Positions 19,724 to 30,871 of a stretch of 64,000 nt of DNA are shown piece after piece. The notes beneath the pieces are model-generated. The model was not told the DNA's origin, made no database searches, and saw only the letters and a list, made by a program, of their open reading frames with translations. This DNA comes from Branchipolynoe longqiensis (taxonomy: Eukaryota; Annelida; Polychaeta; Phyllodocida; Polynoidae): contig CM059199.1 of the NCBI GenBank assembly GCA_030323885.1, forward strand, positions 74,868,781 to 74,932,780. The letters are read 5' to 3'. The first letter of the stretch is position 1; the number at the start of each line of letters is the position of its first letter. The translations under genes and the position numbers were made by a program.

Positions 19724-22232
19724 AATATCGAGTCTCATCCCAAAGCACCATGACTTGCGTTTGCGGCTGACGGATGCCATCATCGATTTGTGCCGGCAAG
19801 AGGCTTTCTATGTGGAAGAGTTGAGGATTGAGGGTACCGTGTGTGTCGTGTCTGACCGATCCTCAGTCCTCATCACACAGATCACTGAGCAAATTGGCCA
19901 CCAATTGGCAGGCGCTGGCAGCTCTGAGAAGCTGCCACTCTTGGACAAGGACCAGGCTGCCAACCGAAAGCATAATCGGAACAGTATCGAAGAAACTGCT
20001 GGCAGCAAAGAAGATGCAGCAGAAGATGAAACCCCCAAAACTGGTAATGTTAATAAGAAGGCGGCAAATATCTGTAAGGGGAGGTATCAATGTCCATTTT
20101 GTCCGAAAGCGTATAGATTTAAGCCTATGCTGAGGGATCACATGAATGTGCATATGGGCCGACGGTCACATGTGTGTCGCTTCTGTCTGAGACCATTCAC
20201 ACATTTAGGGAGTATGTGTCGACACATGCGGCGTGGACATCGCGAACAACTCAGTAGGCCACATGTTTGTCACCTGTCGAAGCAGCCATTAGGGTCTTGC
20301 TGTCCATGCCATGTTGATTCGCAATACCCTGCAGTGTCGATGCATGAACCTGATAGTTTGCAGTTGAGGATTGCTACCCAAGGGCTGTGCAGTACACACA
20401 CAGAGCTAGATTTACCATCGAGACCAATGGATGTTGAGGGCATGACAACCTTTGCATCAAATGGCCTGGAAAATCTGAAACAAGAATTGGTAGAGACTGA
20501 AGGAAGACGTGCAATCATGGGTGATAAGGAGGCAGAAGGGATTCTTGACATGAAGAACTTCTTGCGACAATTTGAAACTGAAAAGAATGACGGTGGTCAT
20601 CATGAAGGGGAGGCGGGGAACCCAGTCGAAATGGTGAGTTCGCTACCATGTCCACAAGGTGACATGGTTTTGGGAGGCAATATTACACCAGCTACCACTA
20701 CTGCAGACCTAATCCACACGCTTAGTCTGTCACAGGTCACTGCTGAACCTGGCAGCACAAACCGCTGGCAAAATAACCCACCGCCATCTGTGAATCATCT
20801 CAGTCTTCAGCAGGTTTCATTACCACCACCAACATCGTCATCAACATCAGCTTCGTCAACATCATCAGTATCAACATCTTCATCGTCATCGACAACTTCA
20901 TCTTCTTCAGTTCAAGTGCCACAGACAGTTGCTGCAGGCATTGCCACAGGACTCAACAGGCCTACACTGGAGATGCTTGCGCATATTACTCAGCTGGGAT
21001 CACCTTTGGCAACTGCCTTCCCAAGCAGCTCTGAACTCAGTAAGGCATTTACTTACCAACAACATGCAGTCAGTTCACATCTGCGGATGCCGTCGCCACA
21101 CAGTCTGCTGCGCTCTGCTGATGGCATGTTCCAGTGTCCTTTCTGTGAAAAGACATATAACTTCAAACATACACTGAAGGACCACATCAATAAGCACATG
21201 GGTAACCGACCACACGTGTGCAAGCACTGTGGTGACTCATTCACACATCTAGCCATCCTGTGTGCACATATCAAGCAGCAACACGACAGCCAGATGACGT
21301 CTGATTATCAGTGCGACCTCTGCCGTGAGAAGTTCATGAATCTGCAGTCGCTGAAGCAGCACTTCACCTGGCGACACAAGGATGTTAAGTTCTCACCGCA
21401 GAAATTTCTTGAGAGCTCGTGTGGTGTGATTCTGGAGCCATGTGATGGTAGTGGCACTGGTGCTCCCTCACTTTTCCTGTGCAACTCTCCCACACATACC
21501 AGCGACTCTTCGCCTCAGGTGCTCTCGGCATTGACTTGTTTGGGACCGCCATTGCCAAATGGGGCGCTGCTCCCTTCACTTGCCTCATCTGGGCCTCGGT
21601 TGTCAAACTCAGCACCAGTGTCCGAGATGAGGACTCCTGAGGAGCTGCACTTGTTCCCACCGGAAAAAAACATGACAACTTCGTCCAATGATCGACTGCT
21701 TAAGGCCCACCATGAAGCATCAGTTACTGCGCTCAACAGCCAGCCGCAGTTTCCTGGTGATTTTGTTTACCCGAACCTTTCTGGTTGTCATGACAACCTG
21801 CGACACTTGGTGGAAGGTAGTCTCCTGCCGCTCCGGCAGCCATCGGGAGAAGATATAATGTCCTCAGTCACCACCCACATCGCCGATTACTTCACGGAGG
21901 TGAATCTGCAAACCGAGCAAGGGCTCTACAAGTATAAGTGCCGCCTATGTGGCAACTTGTTCAAGATCCGCAACAGCTTGTATGAACACCTGAACAGTCA
22001 CCTCGGGAAGAAGCCTTACGTGTGTGGAGTCTGTGGCAATGCCTTCACGCACCATTCATCACTGCACAACCATACACGCAACAAACACAGCCATCAGTCG
22101 CGACAGGAGCGTGAGGCAGCCTTCCGGCACAGCTGTCAGGCATGCGCCAAGAAGTTCCGCTTCCCCAGCGAGCTTGACCGGCATTTCAAAACGAACCCAG
22201 ACCATGATCTCAGACAGTCGCCGGCGGTGTAG
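19724..22232 (+). CDS. C2H2 zinc-finger protein, large terminal exon
   Basis: Open for over 830 codons to TAG at 22230. A good acceptor (TTTTCATCTGCTCCAG) ends at 19723, and no ATG opens the frame before the first fingers, so the start codon must be in an unseen upstream exon. Counting from the TTG at 19755, C2H2 fingers have first Cys at 113, 141, 461, 489, 520, 729, 757 and 794, in clusters of two, three and three. The first two fingers of each cluster share the pattern of an NFKxxLxxHxxxHMG-type finger followed by an FTH-type finger. Ser/Thr-rich low complexity covers about 357-390. The last finger has a long His spacing (H-X6-H). Probably a nuclear DNA-binding regulator; I do not recognise a named orthologue. 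Confidence 0.9.
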
Positions 22233-22321
22233 CATTCATGTACTCGATGATGTGGAGCCTTTGTCCTTGCGGCCAGTTGGGGTGGCAGTGGGTTTTCGAT
22301 GTGAAGTGAATTAAACTTAAT

Positions 22322-22580
22322 TTGTGTAGTCCGATGAAGGCATCAGATTTATGAAACCAAGACGCTTATCTCGATTTGATTCTACATCTCCAACTTAGGT
22401 ACTGGTGCACTCATTAAGCATTTGTTGCCATATATAAGGGAATAATAAGTCAATTTAATAGAACCTTTTACTGCTGGTTTTTTTTTTAAAAGGACAGAAA
22501 CTCAAGACAATCGGACTATGCAAATTTAATGTTACATAGTCCAATGGTTTTAAGGTTTTGCCATTTTCTGAGATAACTAC
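22322..22580 (-). repeat. MITE family M1 copy
   Basis: Ends GTAGTCCGATGAAGGCATCA and CAATCGGACTATGCAAATTT. A second start motif (ACATAGTCCAATGGTTTTA) right after it suggests a nested or tandem copy. It lies in the likely 3' UTR or flank of the zinc-finger gene. Confidence 0.7.
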
Positions 22581-22587
22581 AGTTTGT

Positions 22588-22912
22588 TTGTTGTTTTACG
22601 TCCTAGCAACATCTAAGGTCATATCAGGACGGGTACCGACTTGTGACAGTGCGCACTCATGGCGACTTTATAGTGCTGCCCCACTGAAAGACCAGGCCGT
22701 CAGCACCATGACCTGATATCCCACTCAGTCACATCCTGACACTGAGCCAACCAGTCCTTGCCCTATCCTAATAATGCCGAGCACCAGGCTAGGAAGAAAC
22801 AAGTATCAATTTTTAAGTCATTGGTTTGACTCGACCAGGGTTCGAACCCACGATCTACCAACACGGGAGACGGACGCTCTAACTCATTCGACCATCCCGT
22901 CTGATCATGAGG
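22588..22912 (-). repeat. SINE family A, full length
   Basis: Well-preserved head (box B GGTTCGAACCC class, minus strand), core and tail (GTTTGTTGTTTTACGTCCTA). Confidence 0.85.
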
Positions 22913-24011
22913 GAGAGAGATATGTAAATACCATTGATTCTAATTATTCCCTAAAGCTACCGGTGATGCCAACACTGATTACCCACTTCACTACCCGCTC
23001 CTTGCGACCAGTGTCAGTCTCTGATTATATTATATATTTATAATAAATGCATTGGCTAAATTGTCGTTTTTGTATATGTGTGATGTATAACGAATTATGC
23101 AAGTGTAAAGATACGTAATAGAATTATTATCATTATTGTTATACTCAGTAAGACCCAACACTGTACTGGTGGTGCTACCTGCGGCCTCCTCGGCTCCACC
23201 GGATGTAGGCCAATGTCTATCGCATTTGGGTAAATAATTGATACATCTCTATTGGATAAATTGTTGATCATATATATATTTTACCTCGGTACTATGCCTC
23301 TGGCTACTCGTAGCCCAGGGAGAAGGAAGCACATCCGGGTCCAGCAATTAGCATAATCAGCTCACAGAAGGGGGATGTTTGTGAGCAACTCCAGCAATTT
23401 TTCTACATTTACTACAAAACCAGACAGGTTAGTATCTTTCAAGCTCGGTACATTGGTTCAGTTCATGTTAGCATTCACATACTAAGTTTTTCGGAACTTT
23501 TTGATAAATTTTCACTGTTTTACAGCTTAGTTTCGATCGTATTTGACATGATCGTTAGAACAATGCATCCATTGTTTGGTTATTAATTAAGCCGCCTGTT
23601 GCCGAATGGAGAGATGTTTGGGAGGATCCAGTCACATCACTAGGGATTTATTCCCTGGGTTTCTTTAAAATTCCCCAATTGTTATTCTCGTTAAGGCATA
23701 CCTCCGAGTCCTATAGTATTTTCTTCAACTTGTTGGCGAAGAAAAGCCACAGGTGAGAGAAGTCTATAGGTACTTAGAGTGTGGGAGGGTACTGCTACAC
23801 TGGTCCCTACCCCTCGTTTGGATCGGTTGGTTACCCATACCGTCATCCTGCGACTCTATCTATTAGCCACAAGCCTGCGTTAAAAACCTTTTTAAAGCCA
23901 TAAAAAATACACACCTAGTATAATTATACTCTAATTATCAGTGTGATATTCAACTCTAATGCCTAATCATGGGTTTTTGTTTTTACTCATACTGTCATAG
24001 TCTCCGAGCCA

Positions 24012-25150
24012 TGGCTACGAAGCGGACTAAGGCAGAGGCATCTCATGCACTCAGTGACGATGAAGACCGCACACCGCCGGTACAAAGGTCGCCCTCACCA
24101 GAACAAAGAGATTCGGAGGAGGTGGGGGGGGTATGATACCGGCCCTGTCCCAGCTGACCTGGATGAACAAGTGGCTAGACTCGTTCAAGTGGCTAGACTT
24201 GTTCAACAAAAAATGGAGGAAATGCTACCTTCAATAGCGGCGGCCTCTAAGAAAAACGGACTACGGTCCCGCTAGATTCTGACAAGTCTGAATGGAAGGA
24301 CCTTTCCAAAGATCAGGCCTCATCTGACGACGAGTCAGGGTGGTTGTGTCTGTGCGTAAACGCAAATATAAGAGGAAAGAACACTCATTGGAGGGGAATA
24401 TGTACACGAGGGGCCGCAAAAAGAAACATCTCATGAAGAAGAGCAAGAAGAAGATGAAGAAGAACAGGAGGAAACACAAATCTTCTTCCTCTGACTCCTC
24501 ATCAGACTGGACTTCAACAAGCTTTGACTCAGACACCAAGCACACGGGAAAATGCGCTAAATCCTGTGGTAAGGAAACAAAGAAGTGCAAGGTGCAACAG
24601 CATAAAAAGATCCACATAATGACATTTATGAGGAAAACTATTCAGTGGCACTTCAATACTTTCAAGCCAGTGGAAGTGATCATTAAGATGGCCGAGAAAT
24701 TCACGGGTATCAAAGGGATCTCAGAATCCGTCATTGAAGAAATGGATCTGGAAGTGAAGCTCAGCGAGGAGTGCAAAAAGTTTGAGGCAGCACTGCATAC
24801 AGTACACAAAGGGGTACTCTCGGCGCTCACGGCCATCATGCCCATATCAAACAGAATGATGGCCGAGAACAAGTTCTCATTGCTATGTGACGACAAGAAT
24901 GGGGGGTTTGCTTTACTTAAAGCTAAAAGCAACTTCCTTTCGTACAGAAGATTCGAGAATGTCTTCAAGGCGGTCTCCACTGATGCAGGCACGGAGGTGG
25001 CTAGGTCCAAGAAAATTACGGACAATGATGGGAAGGAATATACATTATTCCTTTCACCGAAGCCCATTAAGGGCAAGCCATTCGACAAGACCAAGATGTT
25101 TGGTGATCAGCTCCAGTACTTGTTCAATGGAGACCAGTTTCAAGTGGGGC
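24012..25150 (+). pseudogene. DIRS copy 1 gag-like region
   Basis: Likely start ATGGCTACGAAGCGG at 24012, with a frameshift before 24340. It then continues through a Lys/Ser-rich stretch (KKSKKKMKKNRRKHKSSSS) and a folded part with SNFLSYRRFENVFKAVSTDA and KEYTLFLSPKPIKGKPFDKT. The same blocks are encoded by copy 2 at 48010-49303, which supports its identity as the element's structural protein. Confidence 0.75.
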
Positions 25151-25890
25151 AAACACATGGCAAGGGACATGGATGGATGGAAGATGAAATCGGCGATCAC
25201 ATCAATGTATTAGAGCTTAGAGACATTTATCTAGGGCTCCGTAGTTTGATTCACATGCCTAAAAATCATGTAAGAGTTTTAACAGATAACACAACAGCTA
25301 TGGCTTACATTCGTAATATGGGAGGGACTCATTCCAAACCATGTAACTATATAGCTAAACTCATTTAGGATTGGGCAGAGAAACACAAAATATGGCTAAC
25401 AGTAGCTCATATTCCATCAGCCAAAATACTTTGGCTGACAAGAAAAGCCAACATTTTCACGACAATTTAGAATGGTCTTTGAATCAGAATATTTTCGACA
25501 ACATTTGTCACAAATGGGGCAAACCAGATATTGATCTATTTGCATCATGCAATAACACAAAATTATCATAAATATGTGTCTTGGCATCCAGAGCCAGAAG
25601 CCTGGAGAGTAGACGTATTCTCATTAATTTGGAATAATAAGTTCTATTACATATTCCCTCCATTCAGCATTATCAGCAGAATGGCCAGGAAGATCAAGAT
25701 GGATCACACCCATGCAGTACTCATAGTACCAGCATGGGAAAAACAATCATGGCTAGTGGCAATAACATCAGCAGCAAAAGACGTGATCAGATTCCCAAGA
25801 GAAAGGAACAACCTTCAACATCAAGGATCACTAACAGTCAACGTTGATGCATCAACAACACCCCTTTTGGCATTCCTTTTTTAAGAAAAC
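25150..25890 (+). pseudogene. DIRS copy 1 RNase H and following domain
   Basis: GWMEDEIGDHINVLELRDIY, LTDNTTAMAYIRNMGGTHS and WLTVAHIPSA form the DIRS/Ngaro-type RNase H pattern. PDIDLFASCNN, SWHPEPEAWRVDVFSL and FPPFSIISRMARKI form the conserved block that follows it. A TAG at 25366-25368 replaces a Trp codon, and frame changes occur near 25440 and 25560. No YxDD motif is present upstream, so the RT palm has been lost. Confidence 0.82.
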
Positions 25891-25924
25891 ATTAAGAACA
25901 ATTTGGTTTAGATAAAATAACGAA

Positions 25925-26654
25925 AGAAAGACATTTCACATGCCTGGAGGAAAGGAACGGTGAAATTATACACAAGTTATTTAAAGAAATGGGAACTTCG
26001 TTGCTTCTCAAAGGAGTCAAACCGTTAAAACCTACAATAGCTCAAGTATTAAGATTTCTAAGAATTCTAGAAGATGAAGGATTAGGATTTTGTGCAATAA
26101 ATGCAGCAAGATGTGCATCATTGCTTATTCTACCAAGAATAGATGGACAAACGATTGGGAAGCATCAGTTGGTATACTGGTTCATCAGATCGGTGTATGG
26201 AAAACCCACCCAAACCGAAATATAATAGTTTTTGGGATGTGTCGATATTATTCAGGTTATTCAAGTCATGGCCTAGCAATAGACATTTATCAATGAAGGA
26301 ACTAGCCTTTAAATTAGCCTTTCTTTTACTGCTAGTTACAGGATACAAAGAGGCCAAACGATTGTGGCACTTTCACTGGATGGACTAAAAAATATATAAG
26401 GATGAAGCGACATTTGATTTAGAGACATTGCAAAAATCGAATCGCACAGGGGACCCACTGTCCACAGTACATGTAAATAGTTAGCAGCTTTATTAAGCTG
26501 CATGAAAGTATCTCGAGAGAAACACTCGCAAGATGGACATGGAGCCATGGTTTCCAAGGCAAGACAATTAGGAATCTTGGTAAAGAGAATCCTTGCACAC
26601 GTGGGGTGGAAGACGGCTAGATCGTTTGCAAAACATTACAACAAACGACTATAA
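25925..26654 (+). pseudogene. DIRS copy 1 tyrosine recombinase
   Basis: Reading across three frames: AQVLRFLRILEDEGLGFCAI, then LPRIDGQTIGKHQLVYWFIR, then KSWPSNRHLSMKELAFKLAF. The C-terminal HVGWKTARSFAKHYNKRL carries the His/Trp box and the tyrosine nucleophile. At least three frame changes are present. The intact catalytic tail suggests fairly recent decay. Confidence 0.8.
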
Positions 26655-27069
26655 AAACCAAGCGACCTAGCGACTCGCCTGCTCACCAACTAAAGACAGG
26701 TAAGAAACAAAATAAAAAAAATTACTTATATATATAAATAGTATTGTTACAACATTAAAGTATAAAAGGATAAGAAATTAGATTACGTAAAAGTCTCCCT
26801 GGGCTACGAGTAGCCAGAGGTGTAGTACCGAGGTAAAATCATATAGTTATACGACTCTTACCTGGGTACAGATGATGGATACCACAACTATCATGTTTTG
26901 CTAGAACCAAAACGAAAACACAATAACTATCCATTGTTCAAATAATTTGTTATCCTATAAAGTATGTAAAAGATTGCTGGACCCGGATGTTGTGCCTTCT
27001 CCCTGACCCATGACTATTCGAGGCTAGTACCTCGGAAAAACACCAGTTATCCATCCTCTGTACCCAGGT

Positions 27070-27500
27070 CATCATCATCATCATCATGCTGTCGGTCGCG
27101 ATGCGACAAAGACTGCTTTCATTACTTGACTGCCGCTCTCCATTTAGCTCTCTGCTGTGAGAATTGCGTCCATGAGTTAGTCTTAATGTCTCTCAGCTTC
27201 AGGTTTCTCTTGATGGTATACATTTCATGAAAGCTGCCTGCAAAAGTGTTGAAGTGCTGCTGGCTTTTGCAAGTTACCAGCAGCACTCTCGGGGAGCAAA
27301 TAGAGGTTTCACGCCGGCACGAACATGTCCAGACAGGTGCAAAACTATTTGTCCCTGCAGTGGCTGGTCGGGAGATGTTAGGAGTTCCATACATCAACCG
27401 CCCTTAATGCTGCCACAGTGACATGGTTTTCTGTTCAGGGTTTGCTCCCTTAACCTTCGGTTCTGTCAAGGACCTGTACCACAAGGCAGTGGTTTACAAC
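27070..27500 (+). repeat. Dispersed repeat S next to DIRS copy 1
   Basis: Opens with (ATC)n immediately after the DIRS end, then TGCTGTCGGTCGCGATGCG through GGACCTGTACCACAAGGCAG. The opposite-strand copy is at 15001-15407. ORFs here are incidental. Confidence 0.8.
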
Positions 27501-27784
27501 TTTTATCTGTACATAGTATATATATACGTGTGTATATAGTTTACTCCTCCCTTGTATGGAATGGAAAAGATATTTACACACCCAGTGACGATCTGTGAAA
27601 TGAGCACTTGTTTAACAAGTTTTCGTAGCCTCATCTGTTGGTTTCTTTAAAGTGGGCAATAAAAAAAAAATCATAATAATAATATTGAAACCACAATTAT
27701 TTGTTCTTTATTATTTACATAAGACCAGTTCAAAACCGGAGGAACTTGGCCAGTATTCGATATATTAATTAAAATAAGATTGTA

Positions 27785-28000
27785 ATCCTCTGCCAATTTG
27801 GATTTACACCGCTGTGTAGAACTTACAGCGTCATCAAAGGCCAGTTGCTCTCATACCATGTCTATGTGGTGCGGGAGGTTAAAAATCCCTTGGGTCGGAA
27901 AAAGTGTAGGCTTTCTATCGACAAACTGTCTAATGGTGAAAACAAGTCTATTCAGACTTATCCATGATAGGCAGTATAAATCTTCAAGAAAAAGGAAAGA
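27785..28000 (+). repeat. SINE family D, head missing
   Basis: Begins at TGCCAATTTGGATTTACACC, then GCGTCATCAAAGGCCAGTTG and TCTATTCAGACTTATCCATG, and ends in an A-rich run at 27990-28010. The tRNA-like head is absent. Confidence 0.75.
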
Positions 28001-28386
28001 AAAAAAAATCCACACAAGTTCAAGGCCATCTTTCACGTGTCTGATTAGTTGGTTGAAAGCTGTGTTAGAAGACCACTTTTGTGTATTTTATTTTAGAACA
28101 TTTATTAATATTCTTTCACTATCCATTAGCAGAATAGAATTCAAATGACGTTGTCATGTTGGTGATGTGCTCTATAAATAACTGCAACAAGCTTTGGTAG
28201 GTTGGTCTCCTCACCTTTTTCACATGGCTGGCTTACGAGAATATTGCTAACACATTTTCATTCAATGCTCTTTAAAGACACAAAAAGCCATATATTAGGT
28301 AGCGGAAGCCAGCTACAACAAAATGTACAAATCTGTTATTTTAACCCTCTTAGCTCTGTTTATGACTATCCTATGACATTATGAGG

Positions 28387-28600
28387 TGACCGGACGCGGT
28401 GGTCGAATCGGTAGAGCGCAGGCTTCCCATGCGAAAGGTAGATAGTTCGAATCCTGACCGAGTCAAACCAATGATTTATGAAATTGATACTTGACAACTT
28501 GTCGCAACCTAGCCTGGCGCTCGGCAGTAATAGGATAGGACAAGGACTGGTTAGCACAGTGTCAGGATAATGTGACTGTGGGAAACGAGGTCATGACTCC
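28387..28600 (+). repeat. SINE family B head and core
   Basis: Plus orientation: GGACGCGGTGGTCGAATCGG, AGTTCGAATCC, then core GTCGCAACCTAGCCTGGCGC. It faces the minus-oriented family A copy that follows, making an inverted SINE pair. Confidence 0.78.
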
Positions 28601-28604
28601 GTGA

Positions 28605-28866
28605 AAGATGTTTGTTGTTGTTTTACATACTAGCAACATCTGACCTGACCTGATATACTGCTCAGTCACATTATCCTGACAGTGAGGCAACCAGTCCTTG
28701 CCCTATCTTAATAATGCCGAGCGCCTGGCTAGGAAGCGGCAAGTATCAATTTTTAAGTCATTGGTTTCACTCGACCAGGGTTCAAACCCATGTTCCCATT
28801 GGTTCAGATCCCCTGATCTCCCAAAACAGGAGACGGACGCTCAACTCATTCGGCCATCCCGTCTGG
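28605..28866 (-). repeat. SINE family A, internal deletion
   Basis: Tail (GTTGTTTTACATACTAGCAA) joins the body at TGACCTGACCTGATATACTG, skipping about 80 bp of the usual sequence. Core and head are intact. Confidence 0.75.
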
Positions 28867-29007
28867 TCCGCCGTGAAAGAACTAGTGTGGGATTCAACTA
28901 ATTGTGCAGCAGGCTCTGTGGTAAATGTCTTGTAGAGGATTTCCATGCCCAACCTTCCTCCTGAGGCAGTGAAAGAACATATGTTGGAAGTAACTAATTG
29001 TGCAGCA

Positions 29008-29110
29008 CCTGACTCGATGGCCACATTGGTAGAGCACAGACTTCCCATGTGAAACGTCGGGAGTTTGATTCCTGATCGAGTCAAACCAATGACGTACAAA
29101 ATTGATATCT
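29008..29110 (+). repeat. SINE family B head fragment
   Basis: CTCGATGGCCACATTGGTAG and AGTTTGATTCCTGATCGAG. It stops shortly after AAATTGATATC and has no core or tail. Confidence 0.65.
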
Positions 29111-29514
29111 TTCAAATCATGTAAACCAGCCCGACCCAGAGCACGGGTAAATGACAACCCTGTTTAAATCCGATTAATAAGTGCCTTGGTATGAATCAAC
29201 TGTACACTAGATGTGTACATCCTGGTTCCAGTGTGCGTGTTTATTTATATTGACATAGAATTGCTGAACTAGGAGAGAATTAAAAAAAAAAAACGAACGC
29301 ATATCAGCCTTTGGATGTTCTTGAATTGAATATCAGAGTGCATAATCTACATGATTTCAGATAATTTTGCAGATAAGCATTTGAACAATATATTTAACAC
29401 AATAGATTGCACATTCATGTGGCTATGTCCTTAACCCAGCCTTCCTGACACCTTTTCTATAGGGTTGTATAGCAGCCCTATCACAGAAACAGCACTGCTG
29501 GAGTAACTATATAG

Positions 29515-29790
29515 GGGAGCATGAAGTAGCTTAGGCGGTAGAGCTAGTTTGGGTTATTTTCCGTTCCAATCAGTGGTCCACAACTGGTTCATTAAAGGTT
29601 GTGGTATGTGCTGTCCTGTCTGTGGGAAAGTGCATATAAAAGACCCCTTCCTGCTTATCGGAAGGAGTAGCCTATGTGGCGGCAGCGAGTTTCCTCCAAA
29701 GAATTATGTCAGAATGACCATATGTTTGACATCCAATAGCCAATGATAAAAATCAATGTGCTCTAGATCCGTCGTTAAATAAAACAAACT
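29515..29790 (+). repeat. SINE family E, near full length
   Basis: GGGTTATTTTCCGTTCCAAT, TGTGGTATGTGCTGTCCTGT, AGTGCATATAAAAGACCCCT, and end TCCGTCGTTAAATAAAAC. The upstream AGCTTAGGCGGTAGAGCTAG resembles a tRNA box A. Confidence 0.8.
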
Positions 29791-29809
29791 TTCCTTTACG
29801 TCCTGGTTC

Positions 29810-30212
29810 CAGTGAGTCGTGTTTATTTATATTGACATAGAATTGCTGAACTGGGAGAGAATGAAAAAACCTAACCCATATCAGCCCTGAATTTTTTAAG
29901 GAACGTCATAAAAGCGCCATTCCCAGACAGGGAATCAAACCCCCAGCCGCCATGGTGAAAGCTGTGCTTCACTGAACAACAAGGCTGGCTGATCAAACGG
30001 ACGTACACCAGCCGCAGCAAGGGTGACTCACGAGTAAAATTAGGAGACCATCCCCCCTCCATGCCCCCCCCCCCCAAAGGGTACTTTTTTTTTTTCTGCC
30101 TTTTTTTTTTTTAAAGGTCCGTCATAAAAGCACCATTCCCAAACGGGGAATAGAACCCCAGAAGCCATAGTGAAAGCGTGGAATCCTGACCACTAGACCA
30201 CCTGGGAACCTA
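29810..30212 (-). repeat. tRNA-Glu-like SINE pair (family F)
   Basis: 30130-30208 read on the minus strand resembles tRNA-Glu with loop CTTTCAC: TCCCAGGTGGTCTAGTGGTC, T arm GGGG-TTCTATT-CCCC and matching acceptor. The anticodon stem has a C-A mismatch and the T loop departs from TTCGATT. A second, 5'-shortened copy at 29905-29985 carries the same downstream TGGCGCTTTTATGACG. This points to a SINE, not a working tRNA gene. Confidence 0.6.
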
Positions 30213-30246
30213 CCACCCTATGCTTGGTGCTGCAGCCGCTTGCTTA

Positions 30247-30745
30247 AAGTTGCATAGTCCGATGGTTTTGGATTTCTGTCATTTTCTGGGATAAATATAT
30301 TAGCTTGATCGTTATACTCTATCTTACTTTAGTTTGAAGTAAATTTTATTTTAAATGGCTAACTTTTGAGATATTTGTGTATTCAACAGGTATTGTATGC
30401 CTTATTCTATATACCTTTTGTGTAAATAACCCTGAATTGAAAAATGGCTGGAAGACCAGTGCTTCGGCACTGACAAAAGACTTATTCAGCAGACTAAACA
30501 TATTTACCACCCAAAAGAAAAAAAAAAATATCCCAAATTAATTTGACAAGCATGACAAAACTCTGATACCATAGGCTTCTGCAGTAACAGATTCTACTAA
30601 ATTACCTCACTCTTCCCTTCTATGTGGCCACAAATGCTTAATCAGTGTACTAGTATCTAAGTTAGATATGTAGAATCAAATCTTGATAATTGATTTTGTT
30701 TTGAAAATTTGATGTTTTCATCAGACTATGCAGATTTAAAGCAAC
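30247..30745 (+). repeat. MITE M1 copy interrupted by a family G repeat
   Basis: M1 start GCATAGTCCGATGGTTTTGG and end CATCAGACTATGCAGATTTA are both present. Between AACTTTTGAGATATTT and the distal half lies a family G insert (30374-30530) with the hairpin AGTGC-TTCG-GCACT and an A-rich tail. This gives the relative age: M1 first, family G later. Confidence 0.75.
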
Positions 30746-30871
30746 ACAGAACAAGAGGCTCTGTAATCCACTGCTGGCAGAAGAAGTATAAAAGTATGGA
30801 AGCGTACACTGGGCATCACAGAAATCATAGCCACACCAAGGCTAAAGGAAAGAGATTGTCCAAGAGTTGAA

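Larger units (their letters stand above)
23276..27069 (+). mobile_element. DIRS-like tyrosine-recombinase retrotransposon, copy 1 (decayed)
   Basis: The left terminal repeat (TTTTACCTCGGTACTATGCC onward) returns inverted at 26789-26835. Order inside: gag-like region, RNase H region, the region usual after RNase H in DIRS elements, then a tyrosine recombinase. The reverse-transcriptase core is missing because gag runs straight into RNase H near 25150. Beyond the inverted repeat is a palindromic module (26855-27069) bounded by ACCTGGGTACAG, likely the internal complementary region used for circle formation in DIRS replication. Stops and frameshifts make it inactive. Confidence 0.88.

Noticed and set aside
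30130..30208. Functional tRNA-Glu gene
   Set aside because: Mismatch in the anticodon stem, altered T loop, and a neighbouring copy with the same downstream tail indicate a SINE head.
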